Shown here: piece by piece, positions 55,976 through 64,000 of the stretch
Position numbering within the stretch: the stretch's first letter is position 1
Layout of the letters: the number at the start of each line of letters is the position of its first letter
NCBI RefSeq assembly: GCF_900109295.1
Contig: NZ_FOIZ01000001.1
Span: 310,001 to 374,000 of the forward strand
Origin: Cognatiyoonia koreensis
GTDB taxonomy: Bacteria; Pseudomonadota; Alphaproteobacteria; Rhodobacterales; Rhodobacteraceae
Length of the DNA stretch: 64,000 nucleotides
Direction: 5' to 3'
The notes under the pieces: generated by a model
Told to the model about the DNA's origin: nothing
Seen by the model: the letters and a program-made list of their open reading frames with translations, nothing else
The model's database searches: none
Made by a program: the position numbers and the translations under genes

Positions 55976-56497
55976 ATGTTGAGAGACATTGTTGATGAAT
56001 CCCTGCGCCTCACCAAGACATTCGGTGCTGTGAAAGGGATCAACCCCAAGGACATATCCAAGACGACCTACTTCGTCAGTTCGGATGATATCTTTGCCGC
56101 CTTCCGGCCCGCGCATATCTGCGACATGCCACTTGATGACATTATCACCAAGCAACGGGTGATGGGTGTTGTGATGTTGCAAACGGTAGGCGACCTCAGG
56201 CTGCGCGACGGCACGTACGGGATACATCTTAGACCCGAAGACGGGGCCGGTATCCTGAGTGATGCCAATGGCGAGGATGTCGCGCGAGCGCCATATGAAG
56301 CGGTCATGCCCATTACCGCACCGCCCACGACGGCACAGGGGATCGATATCGAATTCAGCGGCAAATGCTCTGTCGGTATCGATTTTCCGCTTAGCCTGTC
56401 GGTCAAATGTTACGGCGGCGCACAGTCACCGGGCGGCGGGATCGGTGTGACGGTTTGCAACAACCTGACGATCGATCTGACACCATTCATCCTGTGA
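55976..56497 (+). CDS. Unrecognised protein A of a tandem pair
   Basis: A 173-residue soluble protein with no signal peptide. It begins MLRDIVDESLRLTKTFGAVKG and has a beta-rich C-terminal half: ITAPPTTAQGIDIEFSGKCSVGIDFPLSLSVKCYGG and the end VTVCNNLTIDLTPFIL. Three Cys residues lie in that half. No family recognised. A strong AGGAGAGAG ribosome site precedes it, and the next gene follows after 17 nt. Confidence 0.75.
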   Translation: MLRDIVDESLRLTKTFGAVKGINPKDISKTTYFVSSDDIFAAFRPAHICDMPLDDIITKQRVMGVVMLQTVGDLRLRDGTYGIHLRPEDGAGILSDANGEDVARAPYEAVMPITAPPTTAQGIDIEFSGKCSVGIDFPLSLSVKCYGGAQSPGGGIGVTVCNNLTIDLTPFIL

Positions 56498-56514
56498 ACA
56501 GAAGGAGACATGAC

Positions 56515-57021
56515 ATGACAACCCAAGTAATGGCACCCGAAATCACGGACCTGCGGAAGGTCGCGGACACGCTTTTCGAGAAGGCCGCTGCGAAACTGAA
56601 GGTCGAAACGGAACACCCGCTTGTGCAAAGCACGGTCAGCGGACCAGTTGCAGTTGCCTTGGTCAAAGGTGTGGCGGGGCAGCCGCTGCGCGATCTGCTG
56701 AAAAAGAAAACGCCGCTGTTTCTGGTGCAGGCGGCCTATGACACCGCAACCAAAGCGCGTGACGATGTTCTTGTCGTCGTCACCGACCCTGGCGGCAACA
56801 CGGCATCTTTGCAAACCGTTGCCGGAGACGTCGTTGGCGGGGCAGAGCTTGAGATTATCGAGCGCCCTTCGGTGACGCTTTTGCCGTCGTTCGGTTGCAG
56901 CGTTGACGACTTGTCGGGGACGATCCTTGCCTGTTGTTCTTATGTGATCGATATTCCGTCGGTCCATCTTGATGGGCAAATCTGTGTGCGCTTCACGATG
57001 CCGCGGATTCCGCTGCCCTGA
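56515..57021 (+). CDS. Unrecognised protein B of a tandem pair
   Basis: A 168-residue protein. A helical N-terminus (LRKVADTLFEKAAAKLKVETEHPLVQ), a central segment (KTPLFLVQAAYDTATKARDDVLVVVTDPGG) and a beta-rich end with SVDDLSGTILACCSYVIDIPSVHLDG. The acidic, Gly-rich end resembles that of the preceding protein, so the two may be partners. No family recognised. A 5'-GGAG precedes ATG 56515; the ATG at 56510 stops after two codons. Confidence 0.75.
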   Translation: MTTQVMAPEITDLRKVADTLFEKAAAKLKVETEHPLVQSTVSGPVAVALVKGVAGQPLRDLLKKKTPLFLVQAAYDTATKARDDVLVVVTDPGGNTASLQTVAGDVVGGAELEIIERPSVTLLPSFGCSVDDLSGTILACCSYVIDIPSVHLDGQICVRFTMPRIPLP

Positions 57022-57034
57022 GGGCCAAAAGAAA

Positions 57035-57059
57035 CCGCCCGCTGCAGGACAGCGGGCGG
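57035..57059 (-). terminator. Terminator of the RTX gene (bidirectional stem)
   Basis: CCGCCCGCTG-CAGGA-CAGCGGGCGG, a perfect 10-bp stem between convergent genes. On the minus strand it is followed by TTTCTTTT, so it chiefly terminates the RTX gene. Confidence 0.8.
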
Positions 57060-57082
57060 ATTACCTGTTGCGATGTGGGCGA

Positions 57083-59095
57083 TTAAACCACGAACAGATC
57101 GTTCCCCAACTGGCCGATCAGCACGTTTTCGACAATCAGGCCATCACCGCCGCCGAAGTTAAAGACGACATCCGTCCCGACCTGTGTTGCATAATCAAAT
57201 GCATCAAAGCCGCTGCTGTAGCCGTCGATTTCAATCCGGTCAGCGTTGTTCTGGAAATCCATGACGGTGTCGAAATCATCGCCCTTGTCAAAGTGGAACG
57301 TATCGACGCCGGACCCGCCGTAAAGTTTGTCGTTGCCCTCGCCACCGTCGAAACGGTCACTGTTGGAACCGCCATAAAGCTTGTCGTTCCCGTCACGGCC
57401 CCACAGGCTATCTTCGCCCGAACCACCTTTCAGAATATTGCCACCGTCGCTTCCATACAGCTTGTCGTCTTCGGTCGATCCGGTCAGCCGTTCAAAGCCG
57501 CTGATGGTGTCGCCTTCGGCATAGCCTCCCTCAGCTTCGTTGTGCTTCAGGTCGACAATCACGCCGTCATTGCTGTTGTAATATGAAATCGTGTCAAGGC
57601 CGCTGGAGCCTTCATAGGTATTGGCCCCGAAATCAGCCTTGACATAGTCGTTGCCCTTGCCAAGCGAGATCTTGTCGCCACCACCGCCGCCATAGACCTT
57701 GTCGTTGCCATCATAGGTGTCGATGTCATTGGCACCTGATGTGCCGAAGATCTTGTTGTTGCCGACCTTGGAACCCGACACGTTTTCAAAATTGGAAATG
57801 GTGTCATCATCTGCCCAGTAGCGCGAGATTGTATTGGCACCCAGATCAATCGTGATCCCGCCCTCGGCGTCGTAGTAGCTGATGCGGTCGATTCCACTTC
57901 CGCCATAGAATGATCCCTCACCATCGCCGGTGACTTTGATCAGATCATCCCCAGAGCCACCATATGCTGTTGTGGTGCCGTCGCCTGCGTAAAGCTTGTC
58001 GTTGTCCTGATCGCCGCGCATTTCGACTATGCCCTTGCCGCCATACATCCGATCATTACCGCGACCGCCATACATCAGATCTTCGCCGTCGCTACCGCCA
58101 TAGATCAGATCATCGCCGCCAATGTAGTTTGTCCCGGTAGAACCTGTATCGCCATAAATTTCGTCATTCCCGGCGCGCCCATAGATGGTATCATCACCTG
58201 CAATTAACGTGTCAGTGAAGTTAACGACGACATCACCATAAAGCCGGTTCGTGGGTGCCCCGTCGGATGCGTTTGCGCCGAAAAGAATATCGTCACCACC
58301 TATGACCATCGCGGTCGCAGCAGTGGTGTGATAGGCATCTCCGACAAGGAAGGCACCGATGCCATCACCGGCATTGCGTGCATCAAGCAGGTCATCGCCA
58401 CCGACAACGACAGCGCTGCCAGAAACGAATGATGCGTCTGCATATGCATAGACATAGGAGCTGGGATAGCTGCGCGTGTCTTCGGTCCAGATGATTGTGT
58501 CGTCCCCGCCTAGCAGACGCGCGTTGCCGCGGACGGTTTGGGCTGGATTAAACCAGTAGATGAAACCTTCGAAGTCTGTTTCACCTGCCGAAAAATGTGC
58601 TGTCCCTTCCAAGACTTGCACACCACCAAAGTACGTAAAACCAAAGAAATCACCGCGGATGGTCGCATCCTCGCCGTTGTGAATCCCGAAACTTACCTCA
58701 TCAAAGTCAGTGTTTATCTCGACCCGGAAATCTTCGGTCGGGGCCCCGTCGACCGTGACATCCCCGTCCAGGACCGTCGCCCAAAGCGTATTCTCAGAAT
58801 CGGGCCCAGCGACAAATACGATGTCCGTAATGTTTTTGTTTTCGATCCCCGAAATTTCGACATCAACATCAGATGGCGCGGTGCCGTTCAGATCAATGAG
58901 CATGCCGGTGATGGTCCCGCCAGTCGGCAAGTTCCCCACACCGGTTGTGATCCCTGTTCCGGTCAACGTGATCGTATGACCGCCATTGGTTTCCCAACTA
59001 TAGAACGTTGACCCGCTACCGACATAACTTGAAAACTGGTAGCCGAACGACATGGTGAAATTGGCTGCGATATCTGTGACATCAATGGTTGGCAT
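57083..59095 (-). CDS. RTX-type calcium-binding secreted protein
   Basis: A 670-residue protein with many nonapeptide GGxGxDxLx repeats between about residues 290 and 640 (e.g. YGGSDGEDLMYGGRGNDRMYGG, SGEDSLWGRDGNDKLYGGS, FDGGEGNDKLYGGSGVD). Such repeats fold around Ca2+ outside the cell after type I secretion, and the C-terminus (NVLIGQLGNDLFVV) fits a type I secretion signal. The N-terminal 250 residues are not recognised and carry no Sec signal. No type I ABC exporter or fusion protein gene is in the window. It could be an adhesin, S-layer-like protein or unknown enzyme. Confidence 0.92.
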   Translation of the reverse strand: MPTIDVTDIAANFTMSFGYQFSSYVGSGSTFYSWETNGGHTITLTGTGITTGVGNLPTGGTITGMLIDLNGTAPSDVDVEISGIENKNITDIVFVAGPDSENTLWATVLDGDVTVDGAPTEDFRVEINTDFDEVSFGIHNGEDATIRGDFFGFTYFGGVQVLEGTAHFSAGETDFEGFIYWFNPAQTVRGNARLLGGDDTIIWTEDTRSYPSSYVYAYADASFVSGSAVVVGGDDLLDARNAGDGIGAFLVGDAYHTTAATAMVIGGDDILFGANASDGAPTNRLYGDVVVNFTDTLIAGDDTIYGRAGNDEIYGDTGSTGTNYIGGDDLIYGGSDGEDLMYGGRGNDRMYGGKGIVEMRGDQDNDKLYAGDGTTTAYGGSGDDLIKVTGDGEGSFYGGSGIDRISYYDAEGGITIDLGANTISRYWADDDTISNFENVSGSKVGNNKIFGTSGANDIDTYDGNDKVYGGGGGDKISLGKGNDYVKADFGANTYEGSSGLDTISYYNSNDGVIVDLKHNEAEGGYAEGDTISGFERLTGSTEDDKLYGSDGGNILKGGSGEDSLWGRDGNDKLYGGSNSDRFDGGEGNDKLYGGSGVDTFHFDKGDDFDTVMDFQNNADRIEIDGYSSGFDAFDYATQVGTDVVFNFGGGDGLIVENVLIGQLGNDLFVV

Positions 59096-59290
59096 CTTGT
59101 GTTCCCTTCAAAATAATATCTGAAGCGGAAGGACCGCGCCCGTCGCAGGCAATTTTTCAAAATGACAGGTTTATAGGTCTCCACGCCAGATTATGGTCGG
59201 GAGTGTGCACCAATTATGGTTAATCCCAAAGCACGGAATTCCTGACCCGCCACTGCGCAAGCGCACGAGGCACCCAACTGCGAACAAAAA

Positions 59291-59320
59291 ACCGCATGGT
59301 TCGTTTGATCGAACCATGCG
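59291..59320 (-). terminator. Intrinsic terminator of the small MPWERG gene
   Basis: CCGCATGGTTCG-TTTGAT-CGAACCATGCGG, a perfect 12-bp stem followed on the minus strand by TTTTTT (59290-59285), 46 nt past the stop of the small gene. Confidence 0.88.
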
Positions 59321-59366
59321 GCAGTGAGGTCTCTGGGAGGAAACCTGAGGGAATAGAGGTCAGCTT

Positions 59367-59552
59367 TTAGGCGCTGATGCCTTCGGTCATCCAAGCGGGC
59401 AGCGGTGCCAGCGAGACCTTCGCAGTCGATTGTGTTTCTTCCACCCGGCGGGCGATCATCGCCTGACGCCGCAGGCCACGTTCCCACGGCATCTTGTGGG
59501 TGCAGTTGGCTGCTTCTTCGATTGTCTTCTTCATCCAGCGTGTCTTGCTCAT
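59367..59552 (-). CDS. Small conserved protein with MPWERG motif
   Basis: A 61-residue protein ([20 protein letters not shown], then [16 protein letters not shown]). The MPWERG segment recurs in small conserved Rhodobacteraceae proteins of unknown role (from memory). The C-terminus ends [11 protein letters not shown]. It has its own terminator, consistent with a small stand-alone gene. Confidence 0.75.
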   Translation of the reverse strand: MSKTRWMKKTIEEAANCTHKMPWERGLRRQAMIARRVEETQSTAKVSLAPLPAWMTEGISA

Positions 59553-59833
59553 TGTCTTGCTCCGTTAATCCTGTCCCTGCCGCGTCCAGCAATTGTTGCG
59601 GCGTTGGAAACACTTTCCCCCTCGGGTCGGGCAAGAATTTGGCAATCAAGCTGGTTTTTGCATTTTTTCCAATTTTTTTGGCCGGTGACTTTGCCCAAAT
59701 TCGCGACAATCACGAAAGCAAAGAAAACTAGGGGTTTGTTGCCCGAACGCGGGTCAATCCCGCGCAATCTAGTGGCATTGTTTCGCAGAATGCGGCGGTG
59801 GCGGGGCAGTAAGCCGCCCCATTCCCGCCCAGA

Positions 59834-60583
59834 TCAGAGCCGGATCGCCGCAATCAATCGGCCATAATCCGCTTCTTTTGCATGGCATGATCGCCGGTAA
59901 CTATAGAACCTGTCGGGGTCGCGATACGTGCAATGCCGCGTCCATTGCGCCTGACCCACGCCCGCATCCCGTAATCGTTGCAAACCGTAGCCGGGCAGGT
60001 CGAACAACAGGCGGTCCCCTTCACCGTTCACGAAGAACCGCGCGCTGGCCGGATCGTGGGCCATGAACTGGTCCAGGAACTCTGGCCCGACTTCATAAGA
60101 CCGCTGGCTGATGCTGGGACCGATGACGGCGGTGATGTTTTCTCGCGTGGCCCCAAGATCGACCATGGCCGACACCGTGTTTTCAAGAACGCCATCCATT
60201 GCGCCCTGCCAGCCCGCGTGGGCCGCGCCGATGACTTTGGCATTTTGATCGGCGAACAGAACCGGCTGGCAATCCGCTGTCAGCACCGACAGGATCAGTC
60301 CCGGCGTTTTCGTCACCAGCGCGTCGGCCTTGTGTTTCTTGTCTTCGGGCGCGTCGATTTTCACAACAGTCGCCGAATGCATCTGATGCACGCCGCAAAG
60401 GTGCCCGCCACCCATCGCTTCGGCCACACGTCCGCGATTGATCGCGACGATCTCGTGCTGGTCGCTGCTGCCAAAGCCGCAATTGAGCCCGTGAAAGACG
60501 CCCGAGGACGCGCCCCCCTTGCGTGTGAAGAACCCGTGCTGGACGCCGTCCAGCGTGTTGTCCGTTATGACTTCAAGTGTCAT
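59834..60583 (-). CDS. pgeF: Purine nucleoside phosphorylase/laccase-fold protein (YfiH, PgeF)
   Basis: A 249-residue member of the YfiH/DUF152 family, described as a purine nucleoside phosphorylase and as a peptidoglycan editing factor. Metal-binding residues are in CGVHQMHSATVVKI (His), TADCQPVLFAD (Cys) and GAAHAGWQGAMDGVLE (His). Standard length. The ATG at 60583 overlaps the end of the methyltransferase gene by 4 nt, making it the last gene of lgt-midA-pgeF. Confidence 0.93.
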   Translation of the reverse strand: MTLEVITDNTLDGVQHGFFTRKGGASSGVFHGLNCGFGSSDQHEIVAINRGRVAEAMGGGHLCGVHQMHSATVVKIDAPEDKKHKADALVTKTPGLILSVLTADCQPVLFADQNAKVIGAAHAGWQGAMDGVLENTVSAMVDLGATRENITAVIGPSISQRSYEVGPEFLDQFMAHDPASARFFVNGEGDRLLFDLPGYGLQRLRDAGVGQAQWTRHCTYRDPDRFYSYRRSCHAKEADYGRLIAAIRL

Positions 60584-61620
60584 GTGGCAAATCCCGGAAG
60601 ATTGGGCGCATGTTTCGGTTTGATCCCGATCACCTTGAAAAGGTCGCCCATTTCGGCGGGGTGGGTCAAGCGCCGATGCGCGGCGATATGGCTTTTCAGC
60701 GCCTCGTCCTTCAGCCCTTTGGTCAGCGCTTGGGCGCGCTGCGTAATCCCGAGCCGTTCCAGGAAGACACCTTGGGTCGTCAGTCGTGTGACCTCTGCGC
60801 GGGTGACGTGTTTTGCGATGGCCGCGAAATCGACGTGGGCCGTCAGGTCGGCCTCACCGGGTGCGCTGAATGGATCGATGCTGGTGTGGTTCTTCAAGGC
60901 TTGCAGCGTATCGCCAAGGCTGGCCCAGTCGCCGTAGTCGATAATCAGCGCCGCGCCGCCACGGCCCGCGATACGCTGGTCAAGTTCGGTTATCAGGGCG
61001 GGCAGGGCGGTGCAGACCTCGACGATGTCACCTTGGTTCGTGTCGGCCAGGCGGTCGGCCACTGCGCCAAAGGGGGCCGGATCAGCAAGTCCGAGCTTTA
61101 GCTCTGGCCCGACCACACGTTCGCGCCACTGATCGCCGCTGCGCTGGAACTGGCGGATCGGCAGCGCGTCAAAGAATTCGTTGGCGACCAGAAGGATCGG
61201 CGCGTCCGGCACCGTTGTCAGATCATCATGAAAGACTGCCTGTGGCACTGCTTGCGCTTGCAGACCCCGTAACGTCGGGGACGTTTCGACAAAGTGGACC
61301 GCTGGGGCGAAGCCGGGCACGCCCTTGGTGGCGCGCAGGATATCGGCCATCAGCGTCCCGCGTCCGGGGCCAAGTTCGACCAGCACCGCATGCGGGTCCG
61401 CCCCCTGGTCAATCCATGTCTGCGCCAGACACAGCCCGATCAGCTCACCAAACATCTGGCTGATTTCCGGCGCGGTCGTGAAATCCCCAGCAGCGCCGAA
61501 CGGATCGCGCGTCGCGTAATAGCCATACGTCGGATGCATTAGGCTGTGCGCCATGAAGTCCGACAGCGGCATCGGGCCGTCCGCCGCGATTTGCGCTTCT
61601 ATCAGGTCACGCAGGCTCAT
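60580..61620 (-). CDS. MidA/NDUFAF7-family SAM-dependent methyltransferase
   Basis: A 346-residue protein. The family block is AGDFTTAPEISQMFGELIGLCLAQTW, the SAM motif VLVELGPGRGTLMADILRAT near residue 84 and LVANEFFDALPIRQF. In eukaryotes NDUFAF7 methylates an Arg of complex I subunit NDUFS2; bacterial members may do the same. Overlaps lgt (upstream) and pgeF (downstream) by ATGA. Confidence 0.9.
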   Translation of the reverse strand: MSLRDLIEAQIAADGPMPLSDFMAHSLMHPTYGYYATRDPFGAAGDFTTAPEISQMFGELIGLCLAQTWIDQGADPHAVLVELGPGRGTLMADILRATKGVPGFAPAVHFVETSPTLRGLQAQAVPQAVFHDDLTTVPDAPILLVANEFFDALPIRQFQRSGDQWRERVVGPELKLGLADPAPFGAVADRLADTNQGDIVEVCTALPALITELDQRIAGRGGAALIIDYGDWASLGDTLQALKNHTSIDPFSAPGEADLTAHVDFAAIAKHVTRAEVTRLTTQGVFLERLGITQRAQALTKGLKDEALKSHIAAHRRLTHPAEMGDLFKVIGIKPKHAPNLPGFAT

Positions 61621-62501
61621 GCCCGGCGGCGCAGGAACAGGATGACGGCAAGCCCTGCCAGGATCATCGGGGTTGAGAGGATCTGCCCCATGGTCAGCCC
61701 CCAGTCCCCGAAATCAAGCGCCCAACCCAGCGGATTGTCCGGCCCCTGAAACTGTTCGTCGGGCTGGCGGACAAATTCGACAAGGAACCGCGCGATCCCG
61801 TAGCCGACAAAGAAGACGGCCGTCAAAAGCCATGGCTTCTTCAACGCTCCGAACCGGAATGCCAACAGCATCAGCACAAGACCCAGCAGCAGCCCTTCGA
61901 GGCCTGCTTCATACAGTTGCGAGGGATGGCGCGCACAGGTCCCGACCACGCCTGCGCAATCCTGCGCGGCTTCGCCCGGAAACAAGACGCCCCACGGCAT
62001 GTCTGTCGGACGCCCCCACAGCTCTCCGTTGATGAAGTTGGCGCAGCGCACAAGCAGTATGGCCGGTGTCGCGGAAAGTGCGACGACATCCGAAAGAGAG
62101 CCGAGCGCCACCTGTTGCCTGCGGCTGAACAGCGCAACAGCCAGAACGACACCGATGAACCCGCCGTGAAAAGACATGCCACCGGTCCAGATCGCCGGTA
62201 TTTCGAGCGGATTCTGGAGGTAGTAGTCGGGCCGATAGAACAGCACGTAACCAAGCCGCCCGCCTGCAATAACGCCGACAACGATATAGGTCAGCAGATC
62301 CTCGAGATGCTTCTTTTGCATCGGGGGGGTGTCGTGCGGCCAGATCGCAGGCCGGCGCAGTGCCATTGCCATGACCTGCCAGCCGATTGCGATGCCGACG
62401 ATATAAGACAAGGCATACCAGCGCAGGGCCAGCGTGAAGCCACCCAACTCGATCGAAAAAATGACCGGGTCGATGTTCGGAAAGGGGATCGCGTTCAACA
62501 T
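61617..62501 (-). CDS. lgt: Prolipoprotein diacylglyceryl transferase
   Basis: About 294 residues with seven membrane helices. It transfers diacylglycerol to the lipobox Cys of prolipoproteins, such as the TbpB-like and lipase lipoproteins in this window. Motifs: ALRWYALSYIVGIAIGW, GGRLGYVLFYRPDYY, SFHGGFIGVVLAV, and HPSQLYEAGLEG; NFINGELWGRPT is the family signature. Start ATG 62501. It is divergent from ubiK with about 100 bp in between. Confidence 0.96.
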   Translation of the reverse strand: MLNAIPFPNIDPVIFSIELGGFTLALRWYALSYIVGIAIGWQVMAMALRRPAIWPHDTPPMQKKHLEDLLTYIVVGVIAGGRLGYVLFYRPDYYLQNPLEIPAIWTGGMSFHGGFIGVVLAVALFSRRQQVALGSLSDVVALSATPAILLVRCANFINGELWGRPTDMPWGVLFPGEAAQDCAGVVGTCARHPSQLYEAGLEGLLLGLVLMLLAFRFGALKKPWLLTAVFFVGYGIARFLVEFVRQPDEQFQGPDNPLGWALDFGDWGLTMGQILSTPMILAGLAVILFLRRRA

Positions 62502-62603
62502 GGCGACTTGTTCGACCGAGCCTGCGGTGAAGTCAACCACCCGCCTTGTGTCCGGCGGTGTCTCGCCCCATATGTGAGTCAGACCACAGGCTTGGAGGCC
62601 GAC

Positions 62604-62849
62604 ATGCAACCACCCAAGAACAAGATTTTCGACGATCTTTCACAGTTGATGACCAACGCGATGGGCGTCGCCCAAGGTGCCAAGGACGAGGCGAACACGG
62701 CAGTGAAATCGCTGATGGACCGCTGGCTTGCGGATCGTGACTTTGTCACCCGTGAAGAATTCGACGCCGTGCGCGCAATGGCCCAGAAAGCCCGCGAAGA
62801 AAACGCGGCCCTGATGGCGCGGATCGAGGCGCTTGAGGGCAAGAAGTAG
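62604..62849 (+). CDS. ubiK: UbiK-type accessory factor (YqiC/BMFP)
   Basis: An 81-residue protein with a two-part layout: an N-terminal amphipathic helix (KIFDDLSQLMTNAMGVAQGAK) and a C-terminal coiled coil (FVTREEFDAVRAMAQKAREENAALMARIEALE), as in UbiK, which helps ubiquinone synthesis proteins at the membrane. ATG 62604 with TTGGAGG upstream. A strong terminator follows. Confidence 0.9.
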   Translation: MQPPKNKIFDDLSQLMTNAMGVAQGAKDEANTAVKSLMDRWLADRDFVTREEFDAVRAMAQKAREENAALMARIEALEGKK

Positions 62850-62857
62850 TCTGCCGT

Positions 62858-62889
62858 GAAACAGGCGGGCCTGATGGCCCGCCTGTTTC
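62858..62889. terminator. Bidirectional terminator between ubiK and the PPOX gene
   Basis: GAAACAGGCGGGCC-TGAT-GGCCCGCCTGTTTC, a perfect 14-bp stem between convergent genes. Confidence 0.85.
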
Positions 62890-62894
62890 AATCC

Positions 62895-63374
62895 CTAGAA
62901 TGTTACAACGCCTTGATCGCCGGCATCAGGTTTTTCGTCCGTCAGGTTTGCTTTCGCAATTTCGTACAGGAATTTGACCCCCGACGTTGTGGTGACAGAG
63001 ATCTCTGCGACGTCTGGTTTGAATTGCATCAGGCAGACGTCAGGGTCGGTCTTGCCGCCCTCAAACCACGCCTCTGAGACGAAGCTCCACAATTCGTCCA
63101 GCGCTTCCGCATCCTTGGATTCGCTCAGCGTGCCATCTACATCGGCATAAAGCCCCGTCTTGGCATCGGCCACGACCAGTTGGGCCGCCTGCGGGCCAGT
63201 GGCCACACCTTTGGCAAGGTCGGTTCCCTTGGCTGTGATGAACCAGACAAACCCCGCCACATCATCATCCACCTGCGGAGACATGGCGACAAGCCGACCC
63301 TGGCCCTTGATGCCCAGCATCCCGGCCTGCACATCTTCCATTCGATTCCAGAATTCTTTCTTCAGGTCGGTCAT
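62895..63374 (-). CDS. Pyridoxamine-phosphate-oxidase-fold general stress protein
   Basis: About 159 residues of the split-barrel flavin-binding fold (general stress protein 26 type). It reads DLKKEFWNRMEDVQAGMLGIKGQGRLVAMSPQVDDDVAGFVWFITAKGTDL, typical of the family that binds FMN or F420-like cofactors. Start ATG 63374; an in-frame ATG at 63404 is less likely. Confidence 0.87.
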   Translation of the reverse strand: MTDLKKEFWNRMEDVQAGMLGIKGQGRLVAMSPQVDDDVAGFVWFITAKGTDLAKGVATGPQAAQLVVADAKTGLYADVDGTLSESKDAEALDELWSFVSEAWFEGGKTDPDVCLMQFKPDVAEISVTTTSGVKFLYEIAKANLTDEKPDAGDQGVVTF

Positions 63375-63446
63375 AGCAATTTGTCCTTTCGCGACGTTTG
63401 CCATGACAACCCGCGCGGAAGGAACTTTGTTCCGTCAGCGTGCGGC

Positions 63447-64000
63447 CTAGGCCTTGAACCCGCCCAGATAGGCCACCAGAATATCCTGCGCAGCTTTCAG
63501 ATCGCTTTTGGCGACCATTTCCGTCACCGTGTGAATGTAGCGTGTGCCGACGGTGATGCCGATGGCACGTGCCCCGGCTGCGGCTTGTTGCGCGGCGGCG
63601 CCATCCTGACCGCCAGCGGCCAGCATGGTGCGCTGGTAGGGGATTTTGTTCTTTTCCGCGACGGCCGCAAAGTCACGGACAAGATCGCGGTCGGCAATGA
63701 ATGAACTGTCGCGGATGTGCAGGCCGAACCCGTCCCCTTGGGTTGTCGTGACATCCTTGTCGGGGATGCCCGGTGTGTCGCAGGATAGCGTAACGTCGAT
63801 GCCGATGCCGATATCGGGTTTTACCTTGAATGCAGATGTCCGGGCACCGCGCAGGCCGACTTCTTCCTGCGTTGTGAACACAACGTGAATTTCTGCCCCA
63901 CGGCCCTTTTTCTTCAAGCCACGGATTGCTTCGATGCCAAGCCAGCAGGCGATGCGGTTATCAAGCGCCTTTGAGACGAATTTGTCCCCCATTTCGAGGA
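63447..64000 (-). CDS. M42-family metallopeptidase, C-terminal part
   Basis: The gene runs off the right edge, so the N-terminus is missing. The part seen shows M42 aminopeptidase/endoglucanase-like motifs: KALDNRIACWLGIEAI (metal Asp), VFTTQEEVGLRGARTSAFKVKPDIGIGIDV (catalytic EE) and a C-terminal RYIHTVTEM (metal His). These enzymes are dinuclear-metal aminopeptidases of tetrahedral (TET) assemblies. It lies upstream of the PPOX gene on the same strand. Confidence 0.9.
   Translation of the reverse strand, partial: LEMGDKFVSKALDNRIACWLGIEAIRGLKKKGRGAEIHVVFTTQEEVGLRGARTSAFKVKPDIGIGIDVTLSCDTPGIPDKDVTTTQGDGFGLHIRDSSFIADRDLVRDFAAVAEKNKIPYQRTMLAAGGQDGAAAQQAAAGARAIGITVGTRYIHTVTEMVAKSDLKAAQDILVAYLGGFKA

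Noticed and set aside
57083..59095. Regular short repeats that could suggest a CRISPR array or satellite
   Set aside because: They are degenerate codon-level repeats of RTX nonapeptides, in frame, without constant-length unique spacers.
59749..59763. GCGGG-TCAA-TCCCGC resembling a tRNA T-arm
   Set aside because: The loop is too short, and no acceptor, D- or anticodon arm is found around it.

Overview
The window looks like a chromosomal segment of a marine Rhodobacteraceae (Roseobacter group) alphaproteobacterium, possibly close to Loktanella, Yoonia or Octadecabacter. This is inferred from a high-GC background, a NasS/NasT-type nitrate cluster, an Hsp20-DUF1150 pair, a single-chain sulfate adenylyltransferase/APS kinase, a Hint-domain protein, a large RTX protein and a small protein with the MPWERG motif. 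I saw no tRNA, rRNA, CRISPR array, prophage or intact insertion sequence.

Layout. (1) 1-1050: start of an RND efflux adaptor behind a GbsR/MarR-type regulator. (2) 1333-7749: a LacI-controlled carbohydrate operon (regulator, binding protein, two permeases, GH32-like hydrolase, ATPase) with a tandem operator in front. (3) 8145-10859: a ribbon-helix-helix protein, a PHB-depolymerase-type esterase and a C45 Ntn-hydrolase. (4) 10965-24793: a complete assimilatory nitrate/nitrite operon on the minus strand: nasT-nasS, then an ANTAR-type leader terminator, then nrtA-nrtB-double ATPase-nirB-nirD-nasA-TrpD2-like-cysG, mostly joined by ATGA or GTGA overlaps. (5) 25077-29831: a LysR regulator divergent from DUF2218, metallo-hydrolase and ferric-reductase-like genes; a Spy-like periplasmic protein divergent from a short Crp-type regulator; a DUF1203 protein. 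(6) 30259-34760: an AT-richer accessory stretch with a free-standing globin overlapping a GGDEF-EAL enzyme, and a DGQHR (DndB-like) gene overlapping an unrecognised gene. (7) 35013-49229: mixed housekeeping and envelope genes, including manganese pyrophosphatase, a TbpB-like lipoprotein, groES-groEL under a CIRCE element, purE-purK and an HWE histidine kinase. (8) 49389-53860: Hsp20-DUF1150 behind a heat-shock-type promoter, a MarR-domain sulfate adenylyltransferase/APS kinase fusion, and thioredoxin reductase. (9) 54035-59095: an Lrp regulator, a Hint protein, two tandem unknown genes and an RTX protein. (10) 59367-64000: a small conserved protein, lgt-midA-pgeF, ubiK, a PPOX-type stress protein and a truncated M42 peptidase.

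The observations I rate highest are these. First, an in-frame fusion of a MarR-type winged helix to sulfate adenylyltransferase/APS kinase, with a second in-frame start that has its own ribosome binding site, and twin palindromes just upstream; this would fit an enzyme that also acts as its own repressor. Second, the two-gene DGQHR cassette in AT-rich DNA. Third, a globin and a GGDEF-EAL enzyme encoded as overlapping separate genes, resembling a split globin-coupled sensor. The nitrate leader contains a hexaloop hairpin (AAAGCC) overlapping an intrinsic terminator, the arrangement expected for NasT antitermination.
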